The notes: generated by a model not told the origin, from the sequence alone. A stretch of 64,000 nt of DNA from Halogeometricum sp. S1BR25-6 (GCF_031624495.1 NZ_JAMQOP010000007.1:1-64000), one strand, 5' to 3'. Shown: positions 25,762-33,877, numbered from the stretch's first letter. Numbers and translations: made by a program.

Positions 25762-26184
25762 TCACTGTTCACGACCTGATTTCCAAAATATCCAAGCCAA
25801 CCACAGGGTGATTGCAATTAGTGCGGCGAGGACGAAGTAGAAGGCCATCATTTGTTGGTCCTTACCCTCGGTACTCAGAAGTACAGAACCTATGGTTACG
25901 CCGCCGAATAGGAGAAAGAAGGTTATCGACGAGATACGGAGCAATCCGGCCTGCTTTCGACGGTCAGCCGCAAGGATCTCCGCCGTACCCATACAGAGAA
26001 ATGCAAACGCCAGAAGAATGAACCTTGGTTCTATCTTGATTTGTTCACTCCAACCAGTAGTGAACAAGATTCCGCCGATTAGGACTAAAATCAATAGAAG
26101 CCCGAATCCGATAGGTACTACGGACCACTTATCTCCGTTTGGCTCTCTAAACAACTCGGCTTTCACCCGTCGTAGGATGTTCAT
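25762..26184 (-). CDS. Four-helix membrane protein
   Basis: 140 residues from MNILRRVKAELFREPNGDKW. Four hydrophobic segments follow (about 24-43, 54-70, 80-100, 112-132). The spacing suggests a small integral membrane protein of unknown function. The ATG at 26184 is preferred over a TTG three codons upstream. AT-richer than neighbouring genes. Confidence 0.6.
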   Translation of the reverse strand: MNILRRVKAELFREPNGDKWSVVPIGFGLLLILVLIGGILFTTGWSEQIKIEPRFILLAFAFLCMGTAEILAADRRKQAGLLRISSITFFLLFGGVTIGSVLLSTEGKDQQMMAFYFVLAALIAITLWLAWIFWKSGREQ

Positions 26185-26503
26185 TTCCCACAATTGTGTC
26201 AGGCAGACGTATAAATGACTCTGGTATTGGACTAGTCGATAAGTTCCCTATTCTGAGCAATGCGAGTCTCTCACAGCAGGCGCCAAGTCCGTGACCGATT
26301 CGCGCTCTCTATTCAGCACGGTCCGTTTATCAGCCACAGAGAAGCACGTCAATCGATTGTATGAGAACTTCTGCTTATAGAAGAGCAGCTTCCCACGCTG
26401 GGATGTACATCCCTGGGTGCTGAATCCGGAGCAGGTACGCCGACGACACTCCTCTGACGAGTGATCAGTGGAGGGCAGTCCAGCTCCGACTTCGTTCAGA
26501 TCA
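26185..26503. other. Non-coding gap with repeat relic
   Basis: No gene is supported. On the minus strand 26260-26320 reads GTGCTGAATAGAGAGCGCGA then ATCGGTCA, very similar to 32255-32290 (GTGCTGAACTCAGGGGGCGA then ATCGGTCA). This shared sequence may be an insertion relic or a duplicated promoter region. Confidence 0.35.
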
Positions 26504-26545
26504 TTAACCAACAGGAACCCCTCCTATGCTGTTTCTGTTGGTTAA
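26504..26545. repeat. Inverted TTAACCAAC pair, site 2
   Basis: ATTAACCAACAG (26503-26514) and CTGTTGGTTAAT (26535-26546) form a perfect 12-bp inverted repeat, the longest of the four related sites. It lies about 80 bases before the DUF6610-like gene and just upstream of that gene's T-run element. Confidence 0.65.
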
Positions 26546-26561
26546 TTGCTTCCAATAGCCC

Positions 26562-26602
26562 GGTTTTATCTCTCCCTGAAGGGGTGTGGGGCGGCCAGAA
26601 GT
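26562..26602 (+). promoter_or_regulatory. T-run/CCC-GGG promoter element
   Basis: GGTTTTATCTCTCCCTGAAG continues GGGTGTGGGG, then a CGGCC-n-GGCCG hairpin. The T-run is about 57 bases before the ATG at 26623. Confidence 0.45.
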
Positions 26603-26622
26603 GGCCGTTCCGGGCCCTACTC

Positions 26623-27623
26623 ATGTCGCTCGATATCAGTTCCAGCAGTAGCACCGCACGTGAGATTGACGCTGCAAAGCAAACTGACTACATGGCGTTC
26701 CTCCATCGGGCTCCGTTCGCTCTAGACGCCTTCACACTCGGCTTCCTGCCCGGGTATCGTGAAGACTGTAGTTATCAGCAATCCCAATTTCAGGGGTTAG
26801 AGATTCCCGTCGGGATGCTCGATAACGACTTTCGAAGTCCCGACCTGACTCGATACGTCGACCGGTTTTTCGAACACGAGCCGCGAGTCGGCGCCATTGG
26901 TGACGCGTACGAACCCGACGATGTCGGTGATTACGTCGCTGCTGCTCTCGAAATCCAAGCGAGCTACCCCGATGCAGAGCTCGTCATCGTGCCCAAGTGC
27001 AGGGAGGTGATCGAGATGATTCCAGACGACATCGTGCTCGGCTACTCCCGGGGCTACGCTGATCGGTTGGCCCACGAGTTCTCCGAGCCGACCGACTGGC
27101 GTGGCCGGCGCGTCCACATCCTCGGTGGGAGCCCGCCGAAACAGCTTGACGTCATTCAGCAGTTGACCCGACCGACGCTCACGAATGACCCACCCGCAGA
27201 TATCGTCGGCGTTGACTGGAACGGCCTCCATCGTGGCGCGCAGTTCGGAGAGTTCTGGACAGCGGCCGGATGGGACGACAGCGGTCGGGACGCAGACCAT
27301 GTCACAGTTCGGAAGACCGTTCGTCACAGCCTTGGTCGACTCCGAGAGTTCTGGCAGGAACACGGCGTCTGGCCAGATTCGATACCGCAAGATGCCGGTC
27401 TGGATGTAGGGTACGAGGGGCCATCACCGAGTGATCTCGACGGTGCTGCCTGTACTGGATGCGGAGCGAATGTCTGGAGAACCCCTCGTGGTCCCTTGTT
27501 GCCGAGTATGATACGGGAGATGTCTGTGGATACTGCAGCTACGACTGCTACTTCTCGCATCGGCAAAGAAACAATCTCGAGGAAATAGCCGGCGAGCAGA
27601 GCGTCTACTTCCCACCGGCGTGA
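26623..27623 (+). pseudogene. DUF6610 protein, frameshifted near C-terminus
   Basis: Starts MSLDISSSSSTAREIDA. The core looks like an alpha/beta barrel: IPVGMLDNDFRSPDLTRYVD, GDYVAAALEIQASYPDAELV, IVPKCREVIEMIPDDIVLGY, VHILGGSPPKQLDVIQQLTR, DIVGVDWNGLHRGAQFGEFW. These features resemble TGT/DpdA-type enzymes that insert 7-deazaguanine bases; this is tentative. Near 27497 one T seems to be missing; the other frame restores a zinc-ribbon end (CTGCGANVW, then CGYCSYDCYFSHRQRNN) to the TGA at 27621. The shift may be a sequencing error. Confidence 0.6.
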
Positions 27624-27629
27624 CTCGGA

Positions 27630-27662
27630 GATTGTTTTTCGAGCCCTGAGAGGGCGAAGGCT
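27630..27662 (+). promoter_or_regulatory. T-run/CCC-GGG promoter element
   Basis: GTTTTTCGAGCCCTGAGAGG then GCGAAGGCTCC, about 52 bases before the GTG at 27686. This spacing matches the others and supports that GTG as start. Confidence 0.45.
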
Positions 27663-27685
27663 CCATCGAGAGTCTTCGTCCAGAG

Positions 27686-28042
27686 GTGAATCAAGTGAGT
27701 CAGCGACAGCATGCGAACGATGTCTCGGTCGATGGGATTCCAATCGATATTTCGAACACACAGTCCGGGGAAATCGAGCCAGGTGATGTTCCTGCGGAGA
27801 TCGAATCCATCACTCGCGGACTGGCGAGTGAACAACCGCCGACGAATCCACTCGTCGTTCTCAAAGCGGCTCGGTGGTGGTACATCCACGGCAAAGGTGG
27901 GTCCGATCCCGCGTTCCGGTGGGCCATCGAGTGGGCGCGACACCTCGCGACCGACGTACCGAGCGACGTCGAGCGGTTCGACGCGTATCTCGAATATCTC
28001 GTTACAGTCGGGTTCGCGGACGAACCATACGAACTCCGGTAA
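27686..28042 (+). CDS. Hypothetical accessory protein
   Basis: 118 residues from a GTG start. The C-terminal two-thirds look like a conserved helical domain: NPLVVLKAARWWYIHGKGGS, FRWAIEWARHLATDVP, then RFDAYLEYLVTVGF. Unknown function. It lies between the DUF6610 and ArdC-like genes and carries the shared promoter element, so it belongs to the same block. Confidence 0.65.
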   Translation: MNQVSQRQHANDVSVDGIPIDISNTQSGEIEPGDVPAEIESITRGLASEQPPTNPLVVLKAARWWYIHGKGGSDPAFRWAIEWARHLATDVPSDVERFDAYLEYLVTVGFADEPYELR

Positions 28043-28054
28043 CTCTCAAGGGGA

Positions 28055-28088
28055 GTTGTTTTTCGCGCCCTGAAGGGTGCGGCGCGTT
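28055..28088 (+). promoter_or_regulatory. T-run/CCC-GGG promoter element
   Basis: GTTTTTCGCGCCCTGAAGGG then TGCGGCGCG, about 70 bases before the ATG at 28130. CGCGCC and GGCGCG can pair around the box. Confidence 0.45.
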
Positions 28089-28129
28089 CCGAATTGACGC
28101 GGTTGCGGTGAACCCGGTTCAGTGAAATT

Positions 28130-29056
28130 ATGGCTACGACCAGTGACTCGTCAGTCTCCTTCGACGAGACCGACACGCGATCCGACGAGATGAACAGCAC
28201 TATCAAACAGTGGGTCGACGACCTCGTCGCCGGCGTCGACGACGCGCAGGCCAGCGAGGAGTTCCAGGAGTGGCTCGATGTCCAGAGTCGTTTCCACGAC
28301 TATTCCTACCGGAACACGCTCCTGATCAAGCGCCAGTGCCCCGAGGCGACCCGCGTCGCTGGCTATCGGACATGGCAAGAAGACTTTGACCGGCACGTCC
28401 AGGAGGGAGAAAGCGCGATCTGGATCTGGGCACCGATCATCACAACGCAGTGCCCGGAGTGCGAGAACTCACCGAGCTATCACGAGAACAGTGACTGTGA
28501 CTACGACCAGACGCCACCCGAAGAGTGGTCGAAGGGACTCGTTGGGTTCAGACCCGCGCCGGTGTTCGACATCTCCCAGACGGACGGTGAGCCGCTTCCG
28601 GAACTCGATACGGAAGCGACCGGGGACGCCGGCAATCTCGTCAGCCGGCTAACCGACGCCGCGGATGAACTCGGCGTGACGGTGCGGATCATTCCGGCCG
28701 ACGAGTGGACCCACGGTGAGGCGAAGGGCACCTGCAAGCAGCTGAGTCTCGTCGATATGCAGCCGCGTGTCGAGGTTCGGGATCGAGAGAACGACGCCGA
28801 TCTCGCCCGGACGCTGGTTCACGAGTACGCGCACGCCCTGCTCCATTTCGATGTCGACGACGACACCGAACGGTCGAAACGCGAAGTCGAGGCCGAAGCC
28901 GTCGCGTACGTCGTCGGGCGGTACTGTGGGCTCGACACCAGCGGCTCGGCGTTCTACTTGGCTGCCTGGGAGTCGGACGATCCCGAGATTGTTCGCGAGC
29001 GGCTCGGGCGGATCAGTCGAATATCGACAGAGATCATTACGTTGCTTGAAGATTGA
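28130..29056 (+). CDS. ArdC-like anti-restriction protein
   Basis: 308 residues. The N-terminal ArdC-type domain reads DVQSRFHDYSYRNTLLIKRQ, then ATRVAGYRTWQEDF. The middle part has an inserted cysteine knuckle (CPECENSPSYHENSDCD). The C-terminal ImmA/IrrE-like metalloprotease has HEYAHALLHF (zinc histidines at 231 and 235) and EAEAVAYVVGRYCGLD. ArdC proteins protect incoming plasmid DNA from restriction. Full length. Its place beside the Mom-like and DUF6610 genes suggests one DNA-protection module. Confidence 0.8.
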   Translation: MATTSDSSVSFDETDTRSDEMNSTIKQWVDDLVAGVDDAQASEEFQEWLDVQSRFHDYSYRNTLLIKRQCPEATRVAGYRTWQEDFDRHVQEGESAIWIWAPIITTQCPECENSPSYHENSDCDYDQTPPEEWSKGLVGFRPAPVFDISQTDGEPLPELDTEATGDAGNLVSRLTDAADELGVTVRIIPADEWTHGEAKGTCKQLSLVDMQPRVEVRDRENDADLARTLVHEYAHALLHFDVDDDTERSKREVEAEAVAYVVGRYCGLDTSGSAFYLAAWESDDPEIVRERLGRISRISTEIITLLED

Positions 29057-29079
29057 ACCGACGCTGAACCAGAGTCTAC

Positions 29080-29120
29080 TTAACCAACGCAGCTTTGCTC
29101 CTGGCGTCTGTGTTGGTTAA
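29080..29120. repeat. Inverted TTAACCAAC pair, site 3
   Basis: TTAACCAAC (29080-29088) and GTTGGTTAA (29112-29120), offset 32 bases as at site 1. The right half-site ends 15 bases before the ATG at 29135, so a bound protein would cover the promoter. Confidence 0.65.
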
Positions 29121-29134
29121 CACAACGGTGACCC

Positions 29135-29455
29135 ATGTCCAATTACCCACCAAAGCCGCCTCAGAACGTACCAAGCGGTATCGCTGAGAAACTTACCGAC
29201 CAGTCACCAGATGTACTTCGAGACATCGCTCGATACGCTGATGAACTCGCCGAGCATCGAGAGCGTGAGGCGCAACTCCCAGAACAGGACGAACAGGATG
29301 AAGACGTCGAAGTGGAAGCAGACCGCCCGGATGACGTCTTCTCAAAGGTGACGATTACGGTCAAAGAGATCAACAACCATCGCTACTACTACTAGTGGCG
29401 GGTGGGTGAGAAGATCAAGTCGAAGTACAAAGGGCTAGTTGGGTCAGATAGTTAG
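29135..29455 (+). pseudogene. Small accessory protein with in-frame amber codon
   Basis: Reads MSNYPPKPPQNVPSGIAEKL, an acidic linker, then DVFSKVTITVKEINNHRYYY, a TAG at 29393, and in the same frame WRVGEKIKSKYKGLVGSDS to a second stop at 29453. The intact relative at 35222 has NSNEYWYWQWRDGEKIRSQY in this place, so the TAG replaces a glutamine codon. Without readthrough the product is 86 residues lacking its conserved tail. Confidence 0.6.
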
Positions 29456-29505
29456 TCGGCAAAATTGCTTGGGAGTGTAATCAAAGCTGGTTCTCGAGTG
29501 CCGCA

Positions 29506-30030
29506 CTATTCGTAGTCGTCTGGGAGTACATCATTGACACTGTCGACCGGGGCGTAATAGCCACGTTCGGTAGTCCATGTGTGCAACCATTCGTTAGCGA
29601 GGGTAAGCAAAAGGTCACCTCTCACAACACCCCGAACGAGTAATCCAATCGAACCAGTTACGTCGACGTCCTTGTCTTTCGCTACCCGACGACCAGCAGC
29701 ATCATCAGTTACGAGCGTCCATCCGTTCTCCCACGCTAAGAGAAAGGCTTCAAACTCACCACGGTCAAGGCGATCTCTTTCAGACTCAAATCGGTCTGCC
29801 ACTGTCGAATCGACAGCAGGAATCTGAAACTTTCCAGCATCAAGTGCCGTCTGTGCTGGTTCGAGAAATGCGTGTCCTGTGTCTATGCCCTGAGCGATTT
29901 CATCTCGCACTGCAGGAACAGTATATATTTGGTCAAATTCTGTAGTTAGCCAGTCGATTGAGTCAGAGCTCGCGAAATTGCTGAGTACAGTTGCATCAAA
30001 AACAAGCGCTACCGAGTCTTCCTCACTCAT
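29506..30030 (-). CDS. PIN-domain toxin of third TA pair
   Basis: 174 residues. PIN features: VFDATVLSNFASSDSIDWLT with the first D, then LDRGEFEAFLLAWENGWTLV, TDDAAGRRVAKDKDVDVTGS and IGLLVRGVVRGDLL. This is the DUF3368-like group, also seen at 8834. It should be an RNase toxin. Its start overlaps the stop of the upstream small antitoxin gene by 4 bases. Confidence 0.82.
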   Translation of the reverse strand: MSEEDSVALVFDATVLSNFASSDSIDWLTTEFDQIYTVPAVRDEIAQGIDTGHAFLEPAQTALDAGKFQIPAVDSTVADRFESERDRLDRGEFEAFLLAWENGWTLVTDDAAGRRVAKDKDVDVTGSIGLLVRGVVRGDLLLTLANEWLHTWTTERGYYAPVDSVNDVLPDDYE

Positions 30031-30254
30031 TCAAGATTCAAGGCTGTCGTGACCTCGTCGTCAAGTTCGTCTTGAGAGCGAGGACCGTACCGACGGTCCA
30101 CACCGGCATCCTTCAGGATAGATTCCATCTCCCAGCGAGAGACACCGGCGTGCTCGGCAGCTTTTCCAAGGGAGATCTCCCCGAGAATAAACAACCCAAT
30201 AGCCTCTGCAAGGTCGTTGTTACCCCCTCCGCCGGAATCAACTCGGGTTCCCAT
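30027..30254 (-). CDS. UPF0175-type antitoxin
   Basis: 75 residues from MGTRVDSGGGGNNDLAEAIG. The conserved part LFILGEISLGKAAEHAGVSR and WEMESILKDAGVDRRYG is typical of UPF0175 antitoxins, a small helix-turn-helix-like fold. Paired with the overlapping PIN toxin. A TTTTAGG-rich segment just upstream may be the promoter. 30261-30372 has no gene. Confidence 0.8.
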   Translation of the reverse strand: MGTRVDSGGGGNNDLAEAIGLFILGEISLGKAAEHAGVSRWEMESILKDAGVDRRYGPRSQDELDDEVTTALNLE

Positions 30255-30372
30255 AGTCACCTAAAATTGAGTGCTACTGCCTCTTGAATCTACCCGACAA
30301 TCAAAGAGATACCGTCTGGCGAAAGACGAGAAGAGGCTGTTAAGATATCAAAGATAGAATAATTATCTATGC

Positions 30373-30623
30373 TGTCTTAGAGTTTCTTTCACGGTGGGGT
30401 CTAGCAAAAGGGACACGAACGAAGTAGATGCTTCTGATGATTACTGAAATGAGTTGAGAGCCCTCTATTGTCGTGTACAAGGTATAATTTCGGGAGTGGT
30501 TTTTTCGCGGTGCCAAATTCAGTTTCAGCAATTTCTAAGAAGTCTAAGACAGTATAATTATCTATGCTCGTTAAACTAACTCGTTACTACCCATTGTCTG
30601 ACGAACTATTAAGACGTCTAAGA
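30373..30623. repeat. parS-like TCTAAGACA repeats upstream of parA
   Basis: TGTCTTAGA (30373-30381), TCTAAGA (30534-30540), TCTAAGACA (30543-30551) and TCTAAGA within TTAAGACGTCTAA (30617-30623) cluster before parA. A 15-bp direct repeat ATAATTATCTATGCT occurs near 30358 and 30554. The same TCTAAGACA box occurs inside the downstream gene and at 32425. This layout suggests a centromere or operator for the partition system. Confidence 0.55.
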
Positions 30624-30645
30624 TTGCATAACCAGCAAGTAAGAT

Positions 30646-31413
30646 ATGACAACGAAGATTGCGTGTACGAATCAGAAAGGTGGTGTTGGGAAGACAACCA
30701 CAGCGATCAACGTCGCTGGTGCATTGTCAGAGCGCGGTCACGATGTACTCTTCATCGATCTTGACCCACAAGGACACGCAACCGAAGGGTTGGGACTTGG
30801 GCAAGCGTACGAATCCGAACCTCCGCATTTAGGTACCGTCCTTGTCGAGATCGGCGAACAAGAACGCGTCAACGACCTCATATACGAACATGAGGAGATG
30901 GACGTCCTCGCAGCGAACATCGATATGTTCACACTCGAAACCGATCTCACGGGGGCGATGCGGTCGCGCGAGCGCCTTGAGATGGTCCTCGACGAATTAG
31001 AATACGAATACGACTTCGTGGTTGTCGACTGTCCGCCCTCGCTCGGCCATCTCACCGACAACGCACTCCTCGCATGTGGGAATCTCCTCGTGCCAGCACT
31101 CGCCGAAGGGACGAGTATCCGAGCCTTAGAAATCCTCTATGACCAAATCGACTCGCTTGAACAGGGGTATGAGACGACCATTCGAGAGGTAGGCCTTGTT
31201 GCAAACCGCGTCGAGACAGACGGCGAAGCTGAGGAGATGATGGAGTGGTTCGAGGCAACGCTTGGAGATCAGATGCCAATCTGGGAGATTCGAAAGCGTG
31301 TCGCACTCAAGCGTGCCTGGAACGAGGGTGTCTCGATTTTCACGCACAGCGAGGAGTGCGACATGGAAGCCGTCTACTTGGACATTGCAAGGTATCTGGA
31401 GGATCTCGAATGA
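30646..31413 (+). CDS. parA: ParA partition ATPase
   Basis: 255 residues. Deviant Walker A KGGVGKTT at 11-18 (TNQKGGVGKTTTAINVAGAL), switch I region FIDLDPQGHATEGLGLG, Walker B FVVVDCPPSLGHLTDNAL. ParA ATPases move and segregate low-copy plasmids together with a DNA-binding partner. The downstream partner gene overlaps by ATGA. Upstream lie the TCTAAGACA repeats, which could be both centromere and operator. Confidence 0.92.
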   Translation: MTTKIACTNQKGGVGKTTTAINVAGALSERGHDVLFIDLDPQGHATEGLGLGQAYESEPPHLGTVLVEIGEQERVNDLIYEHEEMDVLAANIDMFTLETDLTGAMRSRERLEMVLDELEYEYDFVVVDCPPSLGHLTDNALLACGNLLVPALAEGTSIRALEILYDQIDSLEQGYETTIREVGLVANRVETDGEAEEMMEWFEATLGDQMPIWEIRKRVALKRAWNEGVSIFTHSEECDMEAVYLDIARYLEDLE

Positions 31414-31790
31414 GCGACCGAAACGAACGGTCTAGTCGGCTTCGACGTCGGTTCGATGATGATCTAGACGACGATGAATCTGAGACAGAACAAGAGAAGA
31501 CAGTGGCAGAGTCTAAGACAGAACCGTCAGATAAGCCGTCTAAGAAATCTAAGACAGATATGCAGTCTGAGACAGCACAACCAGATGAGCTCTCTGTGAA
31601 AGATCGACCGAGCGTGCTGATGTATCTCCCCGAGGACATCAGACAGGAGCTCGACATCCGGTTTGACGAACTCAATGCCAAGTACAAACGTGAACACGGC
31701 GAAGCGTTAGAGAAAAATCGCGATTACTACCCTGCTGTGATTAGAGCCGGGTTAGAAGGGAAAGATCTCGAAGGCGTCTTAGACATCTAA
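31410..31790 (+). CDS. ParA partner, likely centromere-binding protein
   Basis: 126 residues. A long disordered, acidic and S/K/T/E-rich N-terminal half (about 1-65) is followed by a compact helical domain (RPSVLMYLPEDIRQELDIRF, then NRDYYPAVIRAGLEGKDLEG). Overlaps parA by 4 bases. The family is not ParB-like in sequence; an RHH-type centromere binder is likely by analogy. The repeated SKTE/SETE codons are written as TCTAAGACA or TCTGAGACA, the same box found upstream of parA. Confidence 0.7.
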   Translation: MSDRNERSSRLRRRFDDDLDDDESETEQEKTVAESKTEPSDKPSKKSKTDMQSETAQPDELSVKDRPSVLMYLPEDIRQELDIRFDELNAKYKREHGEALEKNRDYYPAVIRAGLEGKDLEGVLDI

Positions 31791-31975
31791 TCTCTCTAAG
31801 AGATGATCTGAGCAGTTCTACTGAAGTCTTCAGCATGAAGAAACTGTATGGACTTCTCCAAAAATTGTCAGAAGCGGCGTGCTGAACTTAGAGGTTGAAT
31901 CTCTTACGGAGGTCTCGTTAATTCCGTCTCATTGGCGCTGAACTGGCTGCTAAGTGGGTATGCGAGAAGATTAGG

Positions 31976-32242
31976 TCAGATGTCGAATCCGTTTCGCCTG
32001 AGTGCCTCTGCCAGCTCCCCGTCAGGGTCAGCCACAAACTCAACCAACGATGACTCAGGCCTTGTTGTCGTATATAGTTCAGAGTCAATATTGTCGGGGA
32101 TTTCGTTCGCGTACGTCTTGTCTACAACTGCAACTGATATTTTTGGCCTCGTGTTCGCGTCTTTTGACTCACTCATTAACTGATGGTACAGAGAAGGGAT
32201 GTTTGGCTTTTGCCATCGAGTGTGAAATTCCAATTTGCCCAT
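31976..32242 (-). CDS. Hypothetical protein between par and orc genes
   Basis: 88 residues from MGKLEFHTRWQKPNIPSLYH. Looks coding: KISVAVVDKTYANEIPDNID, VEFVADPDGELAEALRRNGF. The upstream part of the frame (to 32293) lies in the repeated GTGCTGAAC/GAATCGGTCA sequence and is unlikely to be translated. Convergent with the partner gene. Function unknown. Confidence 0.55.
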   Translation of the reverse strand: MGKLEFHTRWQKPNIPSLYHQLMSESKDANTRPKISVAVVDKTYANEIPDNIDSELYTTTRPESSLVEFVADPDGELAEALRRNGFDI

Positions 32243-32497
32243 AGTGAGTGCCGAATCGATGACCGATTCGCCCCCTGAGTTCAGCACGACCACAAAAACC
32301 TATCACCAGTATAGGCATTCTACTGATCGATTCTCTCCAAAGTCCCGACTGTATTTGGAACCTCTTTTTCTGCCAACTTAGAGAAGTAGTTTAGATAGCA
32401 AAGAGAGATATGGTAGGTATGACGTCTAAGACAGTTAAGAGACAAGTGAATCTCCAGTCGCCTCTTTGGCCGGAAAGAAAACAGAATCAAAAAGGGG

Positions 32498-33877
32498 TTA
32501 TTTACTGACGATGCTAATTAGCTTCTGGCGCATCCGAGAGTCAATCGGAATCTGTGAACAGCGGCCGTCCAGGCCAACCGACTGTAGTAGGAGACTTGCT
32601 TCGTCAAGCAGTGACAGTTGGAGATACGTCCCCTCTCGATACCCATCACTCGTCCGTGTCATATCGATGATCGTCAGTGTCTCGTATTCACGGAGTTGGT
32701 CAGTGATGCGCTTCTGTCCAAGCACCTTCATACCGATCGCTTCAGCAAACATACGATACACCTGATACATTTCCGCTGCTTTGAATTGTGACTGGTTTGT
32801 GAACTCATCCATCGCAGCAAGTGCAGCAATCGCAATCTTGGCCTGTGTCGGACAGCCACGAATCAAATCCTGAATACGGGTCACTTCAGCATCGTCGTTG
32901 GCGGTTCGAACATGTTCCCCTCGAACTTGCCCAGCGTCATCATCACGAGCGACTTCGCCAGCAAGTCGAAAGAGGTCGAGTGCACGGCGTGCGTCCCCGT
33001 GTTCTTGGGCAGAAAAGGCCGAGCAGAGTGGGATAACATCGTCTGAGAGAACGCCTGATCGGTATGCGTCGCGACGTCGTTCGAGAATGTCTCCGAGTTG
33101 GTTGGCGTCGTACGCAGGGAACACAATCTCATCCGGCGCAAAGGAGCTCTCAACTCGAGTGTCTAGGCGATCACCATACTTGAGGTCGTTACTGATACCA
33201 ACAACCGTGATGCTGGCCTCGACATCGTTCTCTTCTCCTGCTCGGGACAGTTGCATCAGGAGTTTGCTGTCCTCAGCTTCTTCAGGAGGAACATTTCTCG
33301 CGTCGTCAGGTGGTGCAAGACGATCGATCTCGTCAAGGACAACAATGACTGCGTCGTAGAGTTCGTCGATGATTGTCCACAGTCGGTCGTAGTACGCCCC
33401 AGTCGCAATACCGGAGTGTGGAATCGTGACACCGGTCTTCTCAGAACGGTTCAGACCCTTCGCGAGATGAATGACTGTTTGGACCTCTGAGCGACGTTGT
33501 GCGCAGTCAATGATTGCGCGACCAATACGAACATCGTTGTTCATCCCTCGTTCTTCGACCTCGCGACTGACGTATCGAGTCACGAGTGTTTTCCCCGATC
33601 CGGATTTCCCAAGAAGAAGTGTTCCCTTACCCGACCCACCAGAAATTGTCGGCTTCAATCGACGGGCGACAGTCTCGATTTGACTGTTTCGCCCGACAAT
33701 CTTGTCCTGGTCTGGGATGTGGTCGATACGAAGGAGATCCTCGTTGGCGAAAATTGGATCCTCCTCATCAAGGACAGATAGGGGGTCGTCCCGAGAACCG
33801 GAGCGAGAGTGAGCGACAGCGCCATGCTCGGTGGCGTAATCGCCAAGCGTTCTTGTCTGCTCCGTGCTTGAGGGCAT
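32498..33877 (-). CDS. orc1: Orc1/Cdc6 origin-binding protein
   Basis: 459 residues from MPSSTEQTRTLGDYATEHG. AAA+ domain: VGRNSQIETVARRL, Walker A GKSGSGKT at about 90-97, Walker B VIVVLDEIDRL near 190, then a C-terminal winged helix (about 375-455, IRGCPTQAKIAIAALAAMDE). It recognises the replicon's origin and loads MCM. The nearest origin repeat touches its start codon, so initiator binding should also repress the gene. An ATG three codons upstream is a possible start. Confidence 0.92.
   Translation of the reverse strand: MPSSTEQTRTLGDYATEHGAVAHSRSGSRDDPLSVLDEEDPIFANEDLLRIDHIPDQDKIVGRNSQIETVARRLKPTISGGSGKGTLLLGKSGSGKTLVTRYVSREVEERGMNNDVRIGRAIIDCAQRRSEVQTVIHLAKGLNRSEKTGVTIPHSGIATGAYYDRLWTIIDELYDAVIVVLDEIDRLAPPDDARNVPPEEAEDSKLLMQLSRAGEENDVEASITVVGISNDLKYGDRLDTRVESSFAPDEIVFPAYDANQLGDILERRRDAYRSGVLSDDVIPLCSAFSAQEHGDARRALDLFRLAGEVARDDDAGQVRGEHVRTANDDAEVTRIQDLIRGCPTQAKIAIAALAAMDEFTNQSQFKAAEMYQVYRMFAEAIGMKVLGQKRITDQLREYETLTIIDMTRTSDGYREGTYLQLSLLDEASLLLQSVGLDGRCSQIPIDSRMRQKLISIVSK

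Noticed and set aside
21727-29395. TAG codons read as pyrrolysine
   Set aside because: No pylT/pylS-like genes are in the window, the usual Pyl proteins are absent, and intact relatives have Gln or charged residues at these places. Nonsense mutation is simpler.
30646-31413. MinD-like cell-division ATPase
   Set aside because: The overlap with a DNA-binding-type partner, upstream boxes and adjacency to an origin favour ParA.
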